This document shows, piece after piece, positions 30,668-40,452 of a stretch of 64,000 nt of DNA. The stretch lies in contig NZ_RSEK01000001.1 in NCBI RefSeq assembly GCF_003958635.1, positions 124,001-188,000 on the forward strand. The letters run 5' to 3'. The notes below the pieces were generated by a model. The model was not told the origin of the DNA and ran no database searches. It saw nothing but the letters and a program-made list of their open reading frames with translations. The translations under genes and the position numbers were made by a program. The stretch comes from Altericroceibacterium xinjiangense. Lineage in GTDB: Bacteria; Pseudomonadota; Alphaproteobacteria; Sphingomonadales; Sphingomonadaceae. The stretch's first letter is position 1. The number at the start of each line of letters is the position of its first letter.

Positions 30668-33517
30668 TTGGACTTGTTGCTGATCTCTGTACTGCCGTTC
30701 CTGGGCGCCCTGGCCGTGAGCCTGGCCGCCCGGTGGACGCGAACCGCGCAGGCGATCATCGCCGGCGGGTTCACCCTTGCCGCCGTGCTGCTGCTCGTTT
30801 CCAAGGCACCGGCGGTTCTGGGCGGACAGGTGATCGGTTCCCGGCTGGAATGGATTCCGGCACTGGGCCTGAACGTCGAATACTTCCTCGATCCGCTTGG
30901 GCTGATGTTTGCGGGCCTGATCCTCGGCATCGGGCTGCTGATCATCATTTACGCCACGTTCTACCTTTCGGCCGCCGATTGTTCCGCACGGTTCCTGGCG
31001 TTCCTGATGCTGTTCATGGGGGCGATGCTGGGCATCGTCATTTCGGACAACATCCTCCTGCTTCTGGTGTTCTGGGAGATGACCAGTCTCTCCTCGTTCC
31101 TGCTGATCGGGTTCTGGCGGCACTTGCCGGAAGGACGGCAGGGCGCGCGCATGGCGCTCGCGGTCACGGGCGGCGGGGGACTGGCGCTGATCGCGGGGAT
31201 GCTGGTGCTCGGCAACATTGCCGGATCCTATCAGCTGACCGAGATCCTGATCGCGCGGGAGGCGATCCAAACCTCGCCGCTTTACCCAGTCGCGCTGGTG
31301 CTGATCCTGATCGGCTGCTTCACCAAGTCGGCGCAGTTCCCGTTCCACTTCTGGCTGCCGCAGGCGATGGCGGCGCCGACCCCGGTCAGCGCCTATCTCC
31401 ACAGCGCCACGATGGTGAAGGCGGGCGTCTTCCTGCTGGCGCGCCTCTGGCCGGTGCTGGCCGGCACCGACTTGTGGTTCTATCTTGTTGCCACCACCGG
31501 CCTTGTGACGATGCTGCTCGGGGCCGCGATTGCCTTGTTCAAGGACGATCTGAAGGCGCTGCTGGCTTACTCCACGATCAGCCATCTCGGCCTGCTGACG
31601 ATGCTGTTCGGTTTCGGCACGCCGATGGCGGCGGTCGTCGGCGTGTTCCACATCCTCAACCACGCGACCTTCAAGGCCGCCTTGTTCATGAATGCCGGCA
31701 TTGTCGATCATGAAGTCGGCACGCGGGACGCGCGGCGGCTTGGCGGGCTGGTCCACTTGATGCCGATTGCCGCCACGCTTGGCACGATCGCCGGTCTGTC
31801 GATGGCCGGGCTTCCGCCGTTCAACGGCTTCCTGTCCAAGGAAATGATGCTGGAGGAAGCGACGCACACGGTCTGGGGCGGGCTGGAATGGCTGGTGCCG
31901 GTGATCGCGACGGTCGCGGCGCTGCTTTCGGCCGCTTATTCGTTCCGTTACGTCGCCCACGTCTATTTCGGGCCCCGGCGGGACGATTATCCGAAGGCTC
32001 CGCACGACCCGGGCATCGGCTTGTGGGGTCCGCCGGCAGTGCTGGTCGTGCTCGTGGTGCTGATCGGCCTGTTTCCCGCTGCCACCGCCGGGCCGCTGGT
32101 GCAGGAAGTCTCGGGCGTGGTGATCGGCGCGGAACCGCCCTATTTCGCGCTGAAGATGTGGCACGGCTTCACGCCCGCCTTGATAATGAGCATCGTTGCC
32201 GTGCTGGGCGGGGCGCTGCTCCTCTGGCGTCACGGCTCTGCCGAACGGATCTGGCGCGCTTTGCCGCTGCCGGTGGCGAAGAACATGTTCGACCGGTTTA
32301 CCGCGTTGCTGGTTACGACCAGTCGCACGATCACCGACGCAATCGACACCGGCTCCCTTCAGCGGTCGCTGTTCGTCTTTTTCCTGGTTGCGATCGGCCT
32401 CGGGATCGAGGGGATGAGCGCTGGCGAGTACGCAGCCGGCGCGCGCGATACCATCCCGGCGTCCTCTATCGACGTGATCGCCTGGCTGGCGCTGGTCGGG
32501 GGCACCGTGGCCGTGATGGTCTCGCAGCAGCACCGTTTCCTGACGCTGGTGTACATCAGCGTCGTCGGCCTGGTGGTGTCGCTGGGCTTCATCCATCTTT
32601 CCGCGCCCGATCTGGCGCTGACTCAGATCTCGGTCGAGGTGGTGACGATCCTCCTGCTTCTCCTTGCCCTGAATCTCCTGCCGAAGCGTGCCTGGCCCAC
32701 CAGTTCAAGAACGCGCCGCATCCGCGATGCCGTTCTGGCCGTGATTGGCGGCGGCGGCGTCGGCTGGCTTTCCTGGGCGGTGATGACCCGGCAGCCGAAC
32801 GATCCGATCTCCGCGTTCCACTGGGCACAGGCGAAACCGGGCGGCGGCGGCACCAACGTGGTCAACGTGACGCTGGTCGATTTCCGCGGTTTCGATACGT
32901 TCGGCGAGATCATCGTCCTCGGCATCGCCGCGCTGGGGATTTTCGCCTTGCTGGAAACGGCGGCGCGGGGCGCTTCGGGGCGGCGCCTGCTCGCCTGGAA
33001 GCCGGACCTGATCCGTTCTCCCGAACGCCACCCGATGATGCTGGTTGTCGGCAGCCGCCTGATCCTGCCGATGGCGATCGTCGTGGGGCTCTACTTGTTC
33101 CTGCGCGGCCACAACCTGCCGGGGGGCGGCTTCATCGCCGGTCTGGTCTTCTCCATCGCGATGCTGATCCAGTACATGGCCTCCGGGTTCGAATGGGCCG
33201 AGAAGCGCCGCCGGATCGAACGCCATGCCCTGATCACTCTCGGCATCCTTACCGCCGCTGCGACGGGTCTCGGCTCGCTCGTCTTCGGTGAACCGTTCCT
33301 CACCAGCGCCTTCGGCTATTTCCACCTACCGCTTATCGGCGAATTCGAACTGGCGACGGCGCTGCTGTTCGACATCGGCGTTGCCCTGACGGTGATCGGC
33401 GCGGTCATGCTGGCACTGTCCCAGCTTTCCAACGTGGCCCAGCGCGCCGAAAAGATCGAACACGTGGAGCATCCGATGGATATCGACCCCAGCCGCACGA
33501 CGGAAACGAACCTATGA
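30668..33517 (+). CDS. mrpA: Mrp Na+/H+ antiporter subunit A fused to B
   Basis: This encodes 949 residues from TTG at 30668 with GGAG eight bases before. The N-terminal 500 residues are a NuoL-like proton-translocating subunit (FTKSAQFPFHFWLPQAMAAP, MAGLPPFNGFLSKEM). The middle has the MrpA extension (FIHLSAPDLALTQISVEVVT). The C-terminal 200 residues are MrpB (GHNLPGGGFIAGLVFSIAML), so A and B are one protein, as in PhaA/B-fusion systems. It is the largest subunit of a secondary Na+(K+)/H+ antiporter that supports alkali and salt tolerance. Its stop overlaps mrpC. Confidence 0.94.
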   Translation: MDLLLISVLPFLGALAVSLAARWTRTAQAIIAGGFTLAAVLLLVSKAPAVLGGQVIGSRLEWIPALGLNVEYFLDPLGLMFAGLILGIGLLIIIYATFYLSAADCSARFLAFLMLFMGAMLGIVISDNILLLLVFWEMTSLSSFLLIGFWRHLPEGRQGARMALAVTGGGGLALIAGMLVLGNIAGSYQLTEILIAREAIQTSPLYPVALVLILIGCFTKSAQFPFHFWLPQAMAAPTPVSAYLHSATMVKAGVFLLARLWPVLAGTDLWFYLVATTGLVTMLLGAAIALFKDDLKALLAYSTISHLGLLTMLFGFGTPMAAVVGVFHILNHATFKAALFMNAGIVDHEVGTRDARRLGGLVHLMPIAATLGTIAGLSMAGLPPFNGFLSKEMMLEEATHTVWGGLEWLVPVIATVAALLSAAYSFRYVAHVYFGPRRDDYPKAPHDPGIGLWGPPAVLVVLVVLIGLFPAATAGPLVQEVSGVVIGAEPPYFALKMWHGFTPALIMSIVAVLGGALLLWRHGSAERIWRALPLPVAKNMFDRFTALLVTTSRTITDAIDTGSLQRSLFVFFLVAIGLGIEGMSAGEYAAGARDTIPASSIDVIAWLALVGGTVAVMVSQQHRFLTLVYISVVGLVVSLGFIHLSAPDLALTQISVEVVTILLLLLALNLLPKRAWPTSSRTRRIRDAVLAVIGGGGVGWLSWAVMTRQPNDPISAFHWAQAKPGGGGTNVVNVTLVDFRGFDTFGEIIVLGIAALGIFALLETAARGASGRRLLAWKPDLIRSPERHPMMLVVGSRLILPMAIVVGLYLFLRGHNLPGGGFIAGLVFSIAMLIQYMASGFEWAEKRRRIERHALITLGILTAAATGLGSLVFGEPFLTSAFGYFHLPLIGEFELATALLFDIGVALTVIGAVMLALSQLSNVAQRAEKIEHVEHPMDIDPSRTTETNL

Positions 33518-33882
33518 GTCTCGAGTTTCTGGTGGCCAGCGCAGTCGGCCTGATGACCGCGGCGGGAATCTACCTGACGCTGCGGGGCCGCACGTTCTCG
33601 GTCGTGCTGGGCATCGCGATGCTTTCCTACGCGATCAACGCGTTCCTGTTCTCGGTGGGCCGGTTGATCGTCAACGCGCCGCCGATCTACGCGAAAGGAG
33701 TAACCGAATACGCCGATCCGCTGCCGCAGGCGCTTGTCCTGACGGCGATCGTCATTTCCTTCGGCATGACCGCGCTTGTCGTCGTCCTTGCCCTGCGCAC
33801 CTACCTGGAAACCGGGACAGACCACGTGAACGGCACTCCGGACGCCGGGGAAACGCCTTCTGACAGTGAGGGTGACGTTTGA
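33514..33882 (+). CDS. mrpC: Mrp antiporter subunit C
   Basis: This encodes 122 residues with three helices, homologous to NuoK. The sequences TAAGIYLTLRGRTFSVVLGI and DPLPQALVLTAIVISFG are signature MrpC. ATG overlaps the mrpA stop (ATGA), and its own TGA overlaps the TTG of mrpD. The hydrophilic tail of about 25 residues (DHVNGTPDAGETPSDSEGDV) is longer than in many homologues. Confidence 0.93.
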   Translation: MSLEFLVASAVGLMTAAGIYLTLRGRTFSVVLGIAMLSYAINAFLFSVGRLIVNAPPIYAKGVTEYADPLPQALVLTAIVISFGMTALVVVLALRTYLETGTDHVNGTPDAGETPSDSEGDV

Positions 33883-35396
33883 CGCACCTCATCATCGCCC
33901 CGATCCTGGTGCCGGCCATCATCGGCGCCCTGACGCTGCTTCGCACGGCCCGGCACACGCTGCTCGGCCGCGGTCTCTCGCTCGGCTCCACGATCGTGCA
34001 AGTCGCGGCCGCCCTTGCCCTGTTTGCCGAGGCATCCACCGGAACGATCCGGACTTATGCGCTTGGCGGCTGGGCGGCGCCGTTCGGCGTCGTCATCGTG
34101 CTGGACCGGCTTTCGGCGATGATGCTGCTGCTTACCGGCCTGCTCGCCCTCGGGGTGCTGGTGCACGCCGTGCTCACCGGGCTGGATCGGCGCGGCTGGC
34201 ATTTCCACCCGCTGTTCCAGTTCCAGCTGCTCGGGCTCAACGGCGCGTTCCTGACCGGGGACTTGTTCAACCTGTTCGTGTTCTTCGAAGTGCTGCTGAT
34301 TGCCTCGTACGGGTTGATGCTGCACGGGCAAGGCGGTGCCCGGCTGCAGGCGGGCATGCAGTATGTGATCGTGAACCTGGTCGGATCGACCCTGTTTCTG
34401 ATCGCGGCCGGGATCCTGTATGGCGTCACCGGAACCCTGAACATGGCCGACCTCGCGCTGCGGATCGGCGCCGCCCCTCCGGGCGACCAGCCCCTGATCC
34501 GGGTCGGGGCGCAGCTTCTGATCGCGGTGTTCGCGCTCAAGGCCGCGTTGTTGCCGCTGCACTTGTGGCTGCCCCGGACGTACGCCAATACCTCCGCCCC
34601 GGTGGCCGCCTTGTTCGCGATCCTGACCAAGGTCGGCGTCTATTCGATCCTGCGGCTCACCACGCTGGCTTTCGGGGAGAACGCCGGCGCGGTTGCGTGG
34701 GCGCCGGCCGGCTGGATGCTGCCGGCTGCCCTTCTCAGCCTGCTCGCCGGTTTTCTGGGGGTGCTCGCGGCGCGGCGCCTGCGCCTGCTCGCCGCCTTCG
34801 GCGTCATCGGCTCGACCGGTACCCTGCTGTCCGCCATTGCCTTGTTCGAACCGGACGCCACCGCGGCCGCCTTGTACTATCTTCCGCATTCCACCCTTTC
34901 GGGTGCGCTCCTGTTCCTCGTCGCCGATACGATCGGCCGGGCGCGGAAGCGGGAGGACGACCGTCTGGAGCCTGACCGTCCGTTCGCGGGAATGGGGCAG
35001 CTTTCGCTGCTCTTCCTGCTGTCCGCCATCGCACTTGCGGGGCTCCCCCCCTTCTCCGGGTTTATCGGGAAGCTGCTGATCCTGACGGCGGCAGAAGGAT
35101 CGGCGGCGGCGCCCTGGATCTGGGCCGCCATCCTCATAGGGACCTTTCTTGCGCTGTTCGGGCTGGCCTGGGCCGGCACCATGCTGTTCTGGAAAACCAC
35201 CGCAGAGGAAGAGCTTGCCTCTTCCAGCTGGAGGAAGGCCGCAACCATACCTGCCTGGGGCGTGTTCTTCCTGCTGGCGGCGCTGACGGTGTTCGCCGGC
35301 CCGGCGACCCGGTATGCCGAAGCCACTGCGCAACAACTGTTCGCGCCGGAAGCCTATGTGGCGGCCGTGCTCGGGCCGGAAGGGAGCGGCCGATGA
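33879..35396 (+). CDS. mrpD: Mrp antiporter subunit D
   Basis: This encodes 505 residues from TTG at 33879, overlapping the mrpC stop. It is a NuoM/N-like polytopic subunit with about fourteen helices. The sequences LLPLHLWLPRTYANTSAPVA and ALAGLPPFSGFIGKLLIL carry the lysines and region used for proton translocation in this family. It pairs with MrpA to form the ion-translocating core. A missed ATG is unlikely, because the preceding bases are coding for mrpC. Confidence 0.93.
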   Translation: MTHLIIAPILVPAIIGALTLLRTARHTLLGRGLSLGSTIVQVAAALALFAEASTGTIRTYALGGWAAPFGVVIVLDRLSAMMLLLTGLLALGVLVHAVLTGLDRRGWHFHPLFQFQLLGLNGAFLTGDLFNLFVFFEVLLIASYGLMLHGQGGARLQAGMQYVIVNLVGSTLFLIAAGILYGVTGTLNMADLALRIGAAPPGDQPLIRVGAQLLIAVFALKAALLPLHLWLPRTYANTSAPVAALFAILTKVGVYSILRLTTLAFGENAGAVAWAPAGWMLPAALLSLLAGFLGVLAARRLRLLAAFGVIGSTGTLLSAIALFEPDATAAALYYLPHSTLSGALLFLVADTIGRARKREDDRLEPDRPFAGMGQLSLLFLLSAIALAGLPPFSGFIGKLLILTAAEGSAAAPWIWAAILIGTFLALFGLAWAGTMLFWKTTAEEELASSSWRKAATIPAWGVFFLLAALTVFAGPATRYAEATAQQLFAPEAYVAAVLGPEGSGR

Positions 35397-35884
35397 CCCA
35401 ACGTCTTTTCCCCCATCCCGGGCTCAGCGTGCTGCTGATCGTGGTGTGGCTGCTGCTGCTGAACGACCTGTCGTTCGGCGCGGTACTGGTCGCGCTGGTA
35501 GTCGGCCTGCTGGTGCCGCTGTTCACCGCGTCCTACTGGCGCAACAAGCCGGGGCTGCGGTTCGGATGGGCGACGATCGACTACGTTGCCGTGGTGGCAT
35601 GGGACATCGTGATCGCCAACTTCCAGGTGGCATGGCTGATCCTGTTCCGGCGCGACCGCGATCTGCGTTCCTGCTGGCTGGTGATCCCGCTCGACGTCCG
35701 CCAGCCCGAAGCGATCACGACGCTGGCCGGCACGATCAGCCTGACCCCCGGGACCGTTTCCGCCGATGTGTCCGCCGATGGGCGCTCCCTCCTGGTTCAC
35801 GCGCTCGACACGGCGGATCGGGACGCCGACATCGCGCGGATCAAATCCCGCTACGAAGCGCGGTTGTTGAGGATTTACCAATGA
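35393..35884 (+). CDS. mrpE: Mrp antiporter subunit E
   Basis: This encodes 163 residues from ATG at 35393, overlapping the mrpD stop. Two N-terminal helices (LSVLLIVVWLLLLNDLSFGA) precede a cytoplasmic domain with the MrpE patterns YVAVVAWDIVIANFQVAWLI and ITTLAGTISLTPGTVSADVS. It is a small structural subunit needed for complex assembly. Its stop overlaps mrpF. Confidence 0.93.
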   Translation: MTQRLFPHPGLSVLLIVVWLLLLNDLSFGAVLVALVVGLLVPLFTASYWRNKPGLRFGWATIDYVAVVAWDIVIANFQVAWLILFRRDRDLRSCWLVIPLDVRQPEAITTLAGTISLTPGTVSADVSADGRSLLVHALDTADRDADIARIKSRYEARLLRIYQ

Positions 35885-36150
35885 TCGCCATCGCGATTTC
35901 CGCCGGCTTCGTGATGATCTCGGTCGCCATCCTGCTCAACGCCGTACGGCTGTTTCTTGGGCCTACCCGGGGCGACCGCATCCTGGCGCTCGACACGATG
36001 GTGATCAACGCCATCGCGCTGATCGTCCTGATCGGCATCCATGAGCGGACGACGTTCTATTTCGAAGCGGCGTTGCTGATGGCCATGGTCGGCTTCGTCG
36101 GCACGGTGGCCTACGCCAAGTTCCTGCTTCGCGGCGACATCGTGGAGTAG
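35881..36150 (+). CDS. mrpF: Mrp antiporter subunit F
   Basis: This encodes 89 residues from ATG at 35881, overlapping the mrpE stop; an open frame extending upstream is shadow. It has three helices. The sequence RLFLGPTRGDRILALDTMVI contains the conserved GP-x-x-x-D-R-x-x-A-x-D of MrpF, where the buried Asp is important for antiport. It is followed four bases later by mrpG. Confidence 0.92.
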   Translation: MIAIAISAGFVMISVAILLNAVRLFLGPTRGDRILALDTMVINAIALIVLIGIHERTTFYFEAALLMAMVGFVGTVAYAKFLLRGDIVE

Positions 36151-36154
36151 GCCG

Positions 36155-36568
36155 ATGGAACGTGTCGCTGAAATCCTGATCACGATCCTGATCCCCGTTG
36201 GCGGCGCGTTCGCGTTGATCGGGTCATGGGGCCTTGTCCGCCTGCCGTCGCTGATGACGCGCCTGCATGGCCCCACCAAGGCTACCACGCTGGGAGTGGG
36301 CAGCATCCTGATTGCCTCGATGCTGTACTTCCCGGTGTATGAGGGGCGGTTTTCCGCACACGAACTGCTGATCACGCTGTTCCTGTTCATCACTGCGCCG
36401 ATCACGGCCAACATGATCGCGAAGGCGCATCTTCACCGGCAAGGCAGCGGCATCGATCCCAACCCGGCGGACGAGATGCCCGAAGGACTGCCCGATCCCA
36501 CCAACTGGGCCACGTTCCGGACGAACGCCAGCAGGCGCTCGGACGCGCAGCATCCGGACGAGAATTAG
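36155..36568 (+). CDS. mrpG: Mrp antiporter subunit G
   Basis: This encodes 137 residues from ATG at 36155. Three helices, with RLPSLMTRLHGPTKATTLGV after the first, match MrpG. The last 40 residues are a hydrophilic tail (DPNPADEMPEGLPDPTNW). It ends the seven-subunit operon (A and B fused), after which transcription probably stops in the GC-rich gap before the aldehyde dehydrogenase. Confidence 0.92.
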   Translation: MERVAEILITILIPVGGAFALIGSWGLVRLPSLMTRLHGPTKATTLGVGSILIASMLYFPVYEGRFSAHELLITLFLFITAPITANMIAKAHLHRQGSGIDPNPADEMPEGLPDPTNWATFRTNASRRSDAQHPDEN

Positions 36569-36649
36569 CGCCCTTGCCGCTCCTGTTGCTTGCGTAATGC
36601 CGCAGGGAACACCGCAACCGACCCCGGGGGAAACGAAACTGTTGCGACA

Positions 36650-36667
36650 CGCCGCCCCAGCGCGGCG
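36650..36667 (+). terminator. Possible hairpin after mrp operon
   Basis: CGCCGC and GCGGCG form a 6-bp stem with a 6-base loop, about 80 bases beyond the mrpG stop. There is no T run, so termination is only a possibility. Confidence 0.3.
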
Positions 36668-36766
36668 GTGGTGAGGGGGACCCCGCGGGGCAAGGCCTTG
36701 TCTTGCAGGGACGGGGCAGCCTAAAAGGCCTTCAGCAACGTCCTCCCAGAAACGGAACAACACTTG

Positions 36767-38116
36767 ATGTCCAGCACCACGCAAACAGCCCAAGACGTCT
36801 CTCAGGAAATCGCCCGCGTGTTCGCCTTGCAGCAGGAGAACCAGTGGGACGTGAAAGCCACGACGGCAGAACAGCGCAAGGCAAAGCTTGCCAAACTGAA
36901 GGCCTCTGTCGAAGCGCATGCCGACGATATCGTCGCAGCCGTGCTGGAAGACACACGCAAGCCCGCGCAGGAAATCCGCGTCACGGAAGTGATGAACGTC
37001 GTCTCCAACATCCAGCGCAACATCGACAATCTCGATGAGTGGATGAAGCCGACCGAGATCACCCCCTCCCTCAACCCGGAAGACAAGGCGCAGATCGTTT
37101 ACGAAGCGCGCGGCGTGTGCCTCATCCTCGGCCCGTGGAACTTCCCGCTCGGCCTGACCTTCGGTCCGGTCGCGGCCGCGGTCGCCGCGGGTAACTGCTG
37201 CATGATCAAGCTGACCGACTTGTGCCCGGCAACGGCTGCGATTGCCGGCAAGATCATCCGCGAGACCTTCGATGAAAACGAAGTCGCCTTGTTCGAAGGC
37301 GATGTCAGCGTCGCGCAGGCTTTGCTTGAACTGCCCTTCAACCACATCTTCTTCACCGGCAGCACCCGGGTCGGGAAGATCGTGATGGCCGCAGCCGCAA
37401 AGCACCTGGCCACCGTGACGCTGGAACTGGGCGGCAAGTCCCCGGTCATCGTCGATGAAGGGGCGGATATCGACAAGATCGCCGCCGACCTTGCCTCCGC
37501 AAAGCAGTTCAATGGCGGGCAGGCCTGCATCTCGCCGGACTATGTCTTCGTGCGGGAGGAGCAGAAGGACCGCCTCGTCGAAGGCTTCAAGGCCAACGTC
37601 GCGAAGAACCTCTATTCCGAAGATGGCTCCATCAAGAAGGAAAGCATCGCGCAGATCGTGAACAAGGGCAACTTCGCCCGCGTGAAGGAGCTGTTCGACG
37701 ACGCGGTTTCCAAGGGCGCGACGGTGGCCGCAGGCGGCAAGCTGGAAGAGGACGATCTGACGATCCACCCCACCATGCTCACGGACGTCACGCCGCAGAT
37801 GAAGATCCTGCAGGAAGAAATCTTCGCACCCGTCCTGCCGGTGATGACCTACGAGAATCTCGATCAGGCGATCGGCTACATCGAAGCCAGGGACAAGCCG
37901 CTGGCGCTGTACATGTACAGCGGCAACAAGGACAACGTTCAGAAGGTGCTGAGCCGGACGTCATCCGGCGGCGCGACCATCAATGGCGTGTTCTCGCACT
38001 ATCTGGAAAACCAGCTTCCCTTCGGCGGCGTCAACCAGAGCGGGACGGGCAGCTATCACGGATACTTCGGCTTCAAGGCGTTCTCCCACGAACGCGCCAT
38101 CTACTTCCACCAGTAA
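36767..38116 (+). CDS. NAD(P)-dependent aldehyde dehydrogenase (class 3-like)
   Basis: This encodes 449 residues from ATG at 36767 (a TTG lies one codon upstream). The ALDH features are GPWNFPLGLTFGPVAAAVAA at the cofactor fold, FTGSTRVGKIV, LELGGKSPVIV with the general base Glu, and GGQACISPDY with the catalytic Cys. The cofactor-site KPSE of many ALDHs is KLTD here, keeping the Lys. Length and C-terminus (PFGGVNQSGTGSYHGYFGF) match the class 3/coniferyl aldehyde dehydrogenase group. It oxidises aldehydes to acids; the physiological aldehyde is unknown. It is a single-gene unit with its own 3' hairpins. Confidence 0.9.
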   Translation: MSSTTQTAQDVSQEIARVFALQQENQWDVKATTAEQRKAKLAKLKASVEAHADDIVAAVLEDTRKPAQEIRVTEVMNVVSNIQRNIDNLDEWMKPTEITPSLNPEDKAQIVYEARGVCLILGPWNFPLGLTFGPVAAAVAAGNCCMIKLTDLCPATAAIAGKIIRETFDENEVALFEGDVSVAQALLELPFNHIFFTGSTRVGKIVMAAAAKHLATVTLELGGKSPVIVDEGADIDKIAADLASAKQFNGGQACISPDYVFVREEQKDRLVEGFKANVAKNLYSEDGSIKKESIAQIVNKGNFARVKELFDDAVSKGATVAAGGKLEEDDLTIHPTMLTDVTPQMKILQEEIFAPVLPVMTYENLDQAIGYIEARDKPLALYMYSGNKDNVQKVLSRTSSGGATINGVFSHYLENQLPFGGVNQSGTGSYHGYFGFKAFSHERAIYFHQ

Positions 38117-38122
38117 GCGCGA

Positions 38123-38187
38123 AGGGTAGCGATACCCTGAGGAGAACTGGAACCCGATCGGTCATCGAGACAGGTTCCAGTTGCTCC
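38123..38187 (+). terminator. Two successive hairpins in aldehyde dehydrogenase 3' region
   Basis: The first is AGGGTA-GCGA-TACCCT (38123-38138), a 6-bp stem closed by a GNRA tetraloop. The second pairs AACTGGAACC (38145-38154) with GGTTCCAGTT (38173-38182) across 18 bases. It extends by GGAG/CTCC (38141-38144 and 38184-38187) past one bulged G. There is no T run. They are probably a terminator or mRNA 3' stabiliser. Confidence 0.5.
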
Positions 38188-38394
38188 AACTCTCTTCTCG
38201 CCTGACGACTGCGCGGGACATAGCCCGGGCAGCCGCAGCGCTGGCTTGAGCGGCCCTCAGCACCTTGCCTGCCTTCGCAGGGAGGAAGAACAACGCTCCT
38301 GTCCGGGCACGCGGCGCAGGCACCCTTCATCATGACCTGTTGCAATATGAGCTCCCGACCAGCACAGTTGCATGGCTGGGATGGAGGGGTCGCC

Positions 38395-40452
38395 ATGAAG
38401 ATCGAGCGTCTGGGGCGTTGCCTCTTGTCAGGGATGATGCTGTCGGCGGCGGCGATTGCCCCGCCTGCGCTGGGGGCATCGAACCCCGAGCCGCTGGTTG
38501 CCGCCTATCCCGCATGGGCAGAACCACTGGGCGAGGATGCTTCGGATCTGGCCGATCCGAATACGCCGCTGCACATCCATCAGTCCCTGCAAGGCCACAT
38601 AGGGAAAGACGCCGATGAGCTGCTGACGGCCTGGCGCGCCCGCATCCTGAAGCCGGAGGGGCTGCAAATCGGCAATCTCTCGATTCCGTGGATGCCGGGA
38701 TCTGCGACGCTGGCCATTCATCGCCTCCAGATCCTTCGCAACGAAGAGACGATCGACGTGCTGAAGGACAGCACGTTCACCGTCACCAATCCGCAAACCG
38801 ACGCCGAGGCCGCGATCCTGTCCGGCGTGTACATCGCGCAGCTGCAAGTCCCCGGCCTCAAGGTCGGCGATACACTCGATGTCGCCTATTCGATCAAGGG
38901 ACGCGATCCCGCCTTGTCCGGGGCAAGCAGTTTCCTGATGCAGGCGCCGGTCCAGGCGCTTTCCGGAAAGTTCGGTCTGAAGGTTTCCTGGGATGAGGGG
39001 GCGGGTCCGCGGTGGAAGTCCACCCCGGACGTGAGCGACGAGGTGCAGGCCGGCGCGGACTGGCTGGCGCTTGAGATGACCAACCCGACGACGGTGAACT
39101 TCCCCAAGGACGCGCCGCAGCGCTACGGTTACGCGCGGCTTGTGGAAGTGAGCACCTTGCTGGACTGGCAGACCGCTTCCCGCCAGGTGAACGCCTTGTT
39201 CGACAAGGCCCGCATGCTTGAGGACGAGTCAGCGCTCGTTGCCCGGTCGCGGGAAATCGCCGCCAGCCATGAAACCGATCTTGCCCGGGCAGAGGCGGCG
39301 CTCGCGCTGGTTCAGGACGATATCCGCTACGTCTACATCGGGTTGAACGGCGCCAATCTCACTCCTGCGACAGCGGACGAGACCTGGCAGCGGCGCTTTG
39401 GCGACTGCAAGGGGAAGACCGCCATGCTGCTCGGCCTGCTCGATCGGCTGGGCATAGAGGCGCAGCCCGTCCTTGCCGCATCGACCGGCGGAGACGGCCT
39501 GCAGGACAGGCTTCCGACCATTGCGCTGTTCGACCATGTGCTCGTTCGCGCGAAGCTGGACGGCCAATGGTACTGGCTCGACGGGACGCTCTCGGCCGAT
39601 CCGCGGCCGCGGATCGCGCCGGCGGTCAGCTACCGTCAGGTGCTGCCGCTCACGGTGCAGGGAAGTGATCTGCTTGCCTTGTCGCCCCGGCCGCTCGAGA
39701 CGCCGAGCCGGGTCGAGGTGCTGAACATCGATGCCTCCGCAGGCTACGACGCGCCAGCCGAGGTGACGATGCGCTGGATCTTTCGCGGACTGCCCGCCAT
39801 CGCGCTCCAGTCCACCCTTGGTGCGATGACGAAAGCCTCGGCCGAAGACCAGCTTCTGCAGGGGTTCGGCTCAGGCTGGCTGGTCGGAAATGAGGCATCG
39901 TGGCGCTGGGTACCCGAACGGGGTGCGCTGGAAATCTCCGTTTCCGGCAGTGCGGATCTCGATTGGGAGGCGGACGAGGAAGGTCAGCACGAGCTGACGC
40001 TCCACGCCGCAGGGTTTTATCCGCCGGACAAGCGGTTGCGACCGGCGAAGCAGGACCGCACGGCGCCCTGGGCGAACGACATCGACAGTTTCGTCTGCCG
40101 GGCCACGACCACTATTTTGCCGCAGGCGGCGCCGGGGCTTCGCTGGGACCACGACACCGGCCCCATGATGCAGGAGATCGGCGGCGTCGCCTACTGGCGG
40201 GTCGGGACTATCCGCGACGGTTCCGTTCGCACGATCCAGAGCACGCGAACCGTCAAGGCAGAAATCTCTCCCGCGGAGGCCCAGCAGGCCAACGACAGCA
40301 TAGGCGATTTCGACAACAGCAAGTCGAGTGTCTTCGAAGCCAGACGGCCTTCCGGTGACACGCTGCACACGAAGACCGACAAGATCACAACGGTCCCGAC
40401 TGCGGGTGAAATCGACTGGCTGGCCGATGATGTGCCCTGCTCTGCTCCCTGA
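38395..40452 (+). CDS. Exported DUF3857/transglutaminase-like protein
   Basis: This encodes 685 residues from ATG at 38395, with GGAGGGG six bases before; the frame is open 21 codons further up but without a ribosome site. A signal peptide (MKIERLGRCLLSGMMLSAAA ... ALGAS) predicts export. The N-terminal part matches DUF3857 (DVLKDSTFTVTNPQTDAEAA). The central transglutaminase-like fold has RRFGDCKGKTAMLLGLLDRL with the Cys, FDHVLVRAKLDGQWYWLDGT with the His and the Asp. Such proteins are periplasmic with unknown substrate; cysteine protease or transamidase activity is inferred from the triad. No operon partner is evident. Confidence 0.85.
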   Translation: MKIERLGRCLLSGMMLSAAAIAPPALGASNPEPLVAAYPAWAEPLGEDASDLADPNTPLHIHQSLQGHIGKDADELLTAWRARILKPEGLQIGNLSIPWMPGSATLAIHRLQILRNEETIDVLKDSTFTVTNPQTDAEAAILSGVYIAQLQVPGLKVGDTLDVAYSIKGRDPALSGASSFLMQAPVQALSGKFGLKVSWDEGAGPRWKSTPDVSDEVQAGADWLALEMTNPTTVNFPKDAPQRYGYARLVEVSTLLDWQTASRQVNALFDKARMLEDESALVARSREIAASHETDLARAEAALALVQDDIRYVYIGLNGANLTPATADETWQRRFGDCKGKTAMLLGLLDRLGIEAQPVLAASTGGDGLQDRLPTIALFDHVLVRAKLDGQWYWLDGTLSADPRPRIAPAVSYRQVLPLTVQGSDLLALSPRPLETPSRVEVLNIDASAGYDAPAEVTMRWIFRGLPAIALQSTLGAMTKASAEDQLLQGFGSGWLVGNEASWRWVPERGALEISVSGSADLDWEADEEGQHELTLHAAGFYPPDKRLRPAKQDRTAPWANDIDSFVCRATTTILPQAAPGLRWDHDTGPMMQEIGGVAYWRVGTIRDGSVRTIQSTRTVKAEISPAEAQQANDSIGDFDNSKSSVFEARRPSGDTLHTKTDKITTVPTAGEIDWLADDVPCSAP

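Noticed and set aside
30530-32596. 688-codon minus-strand frame opposite mrpA
   Set aside because: Rich in Arg, Gln and His as expected for antisense of membrane-protein genes; no motif.
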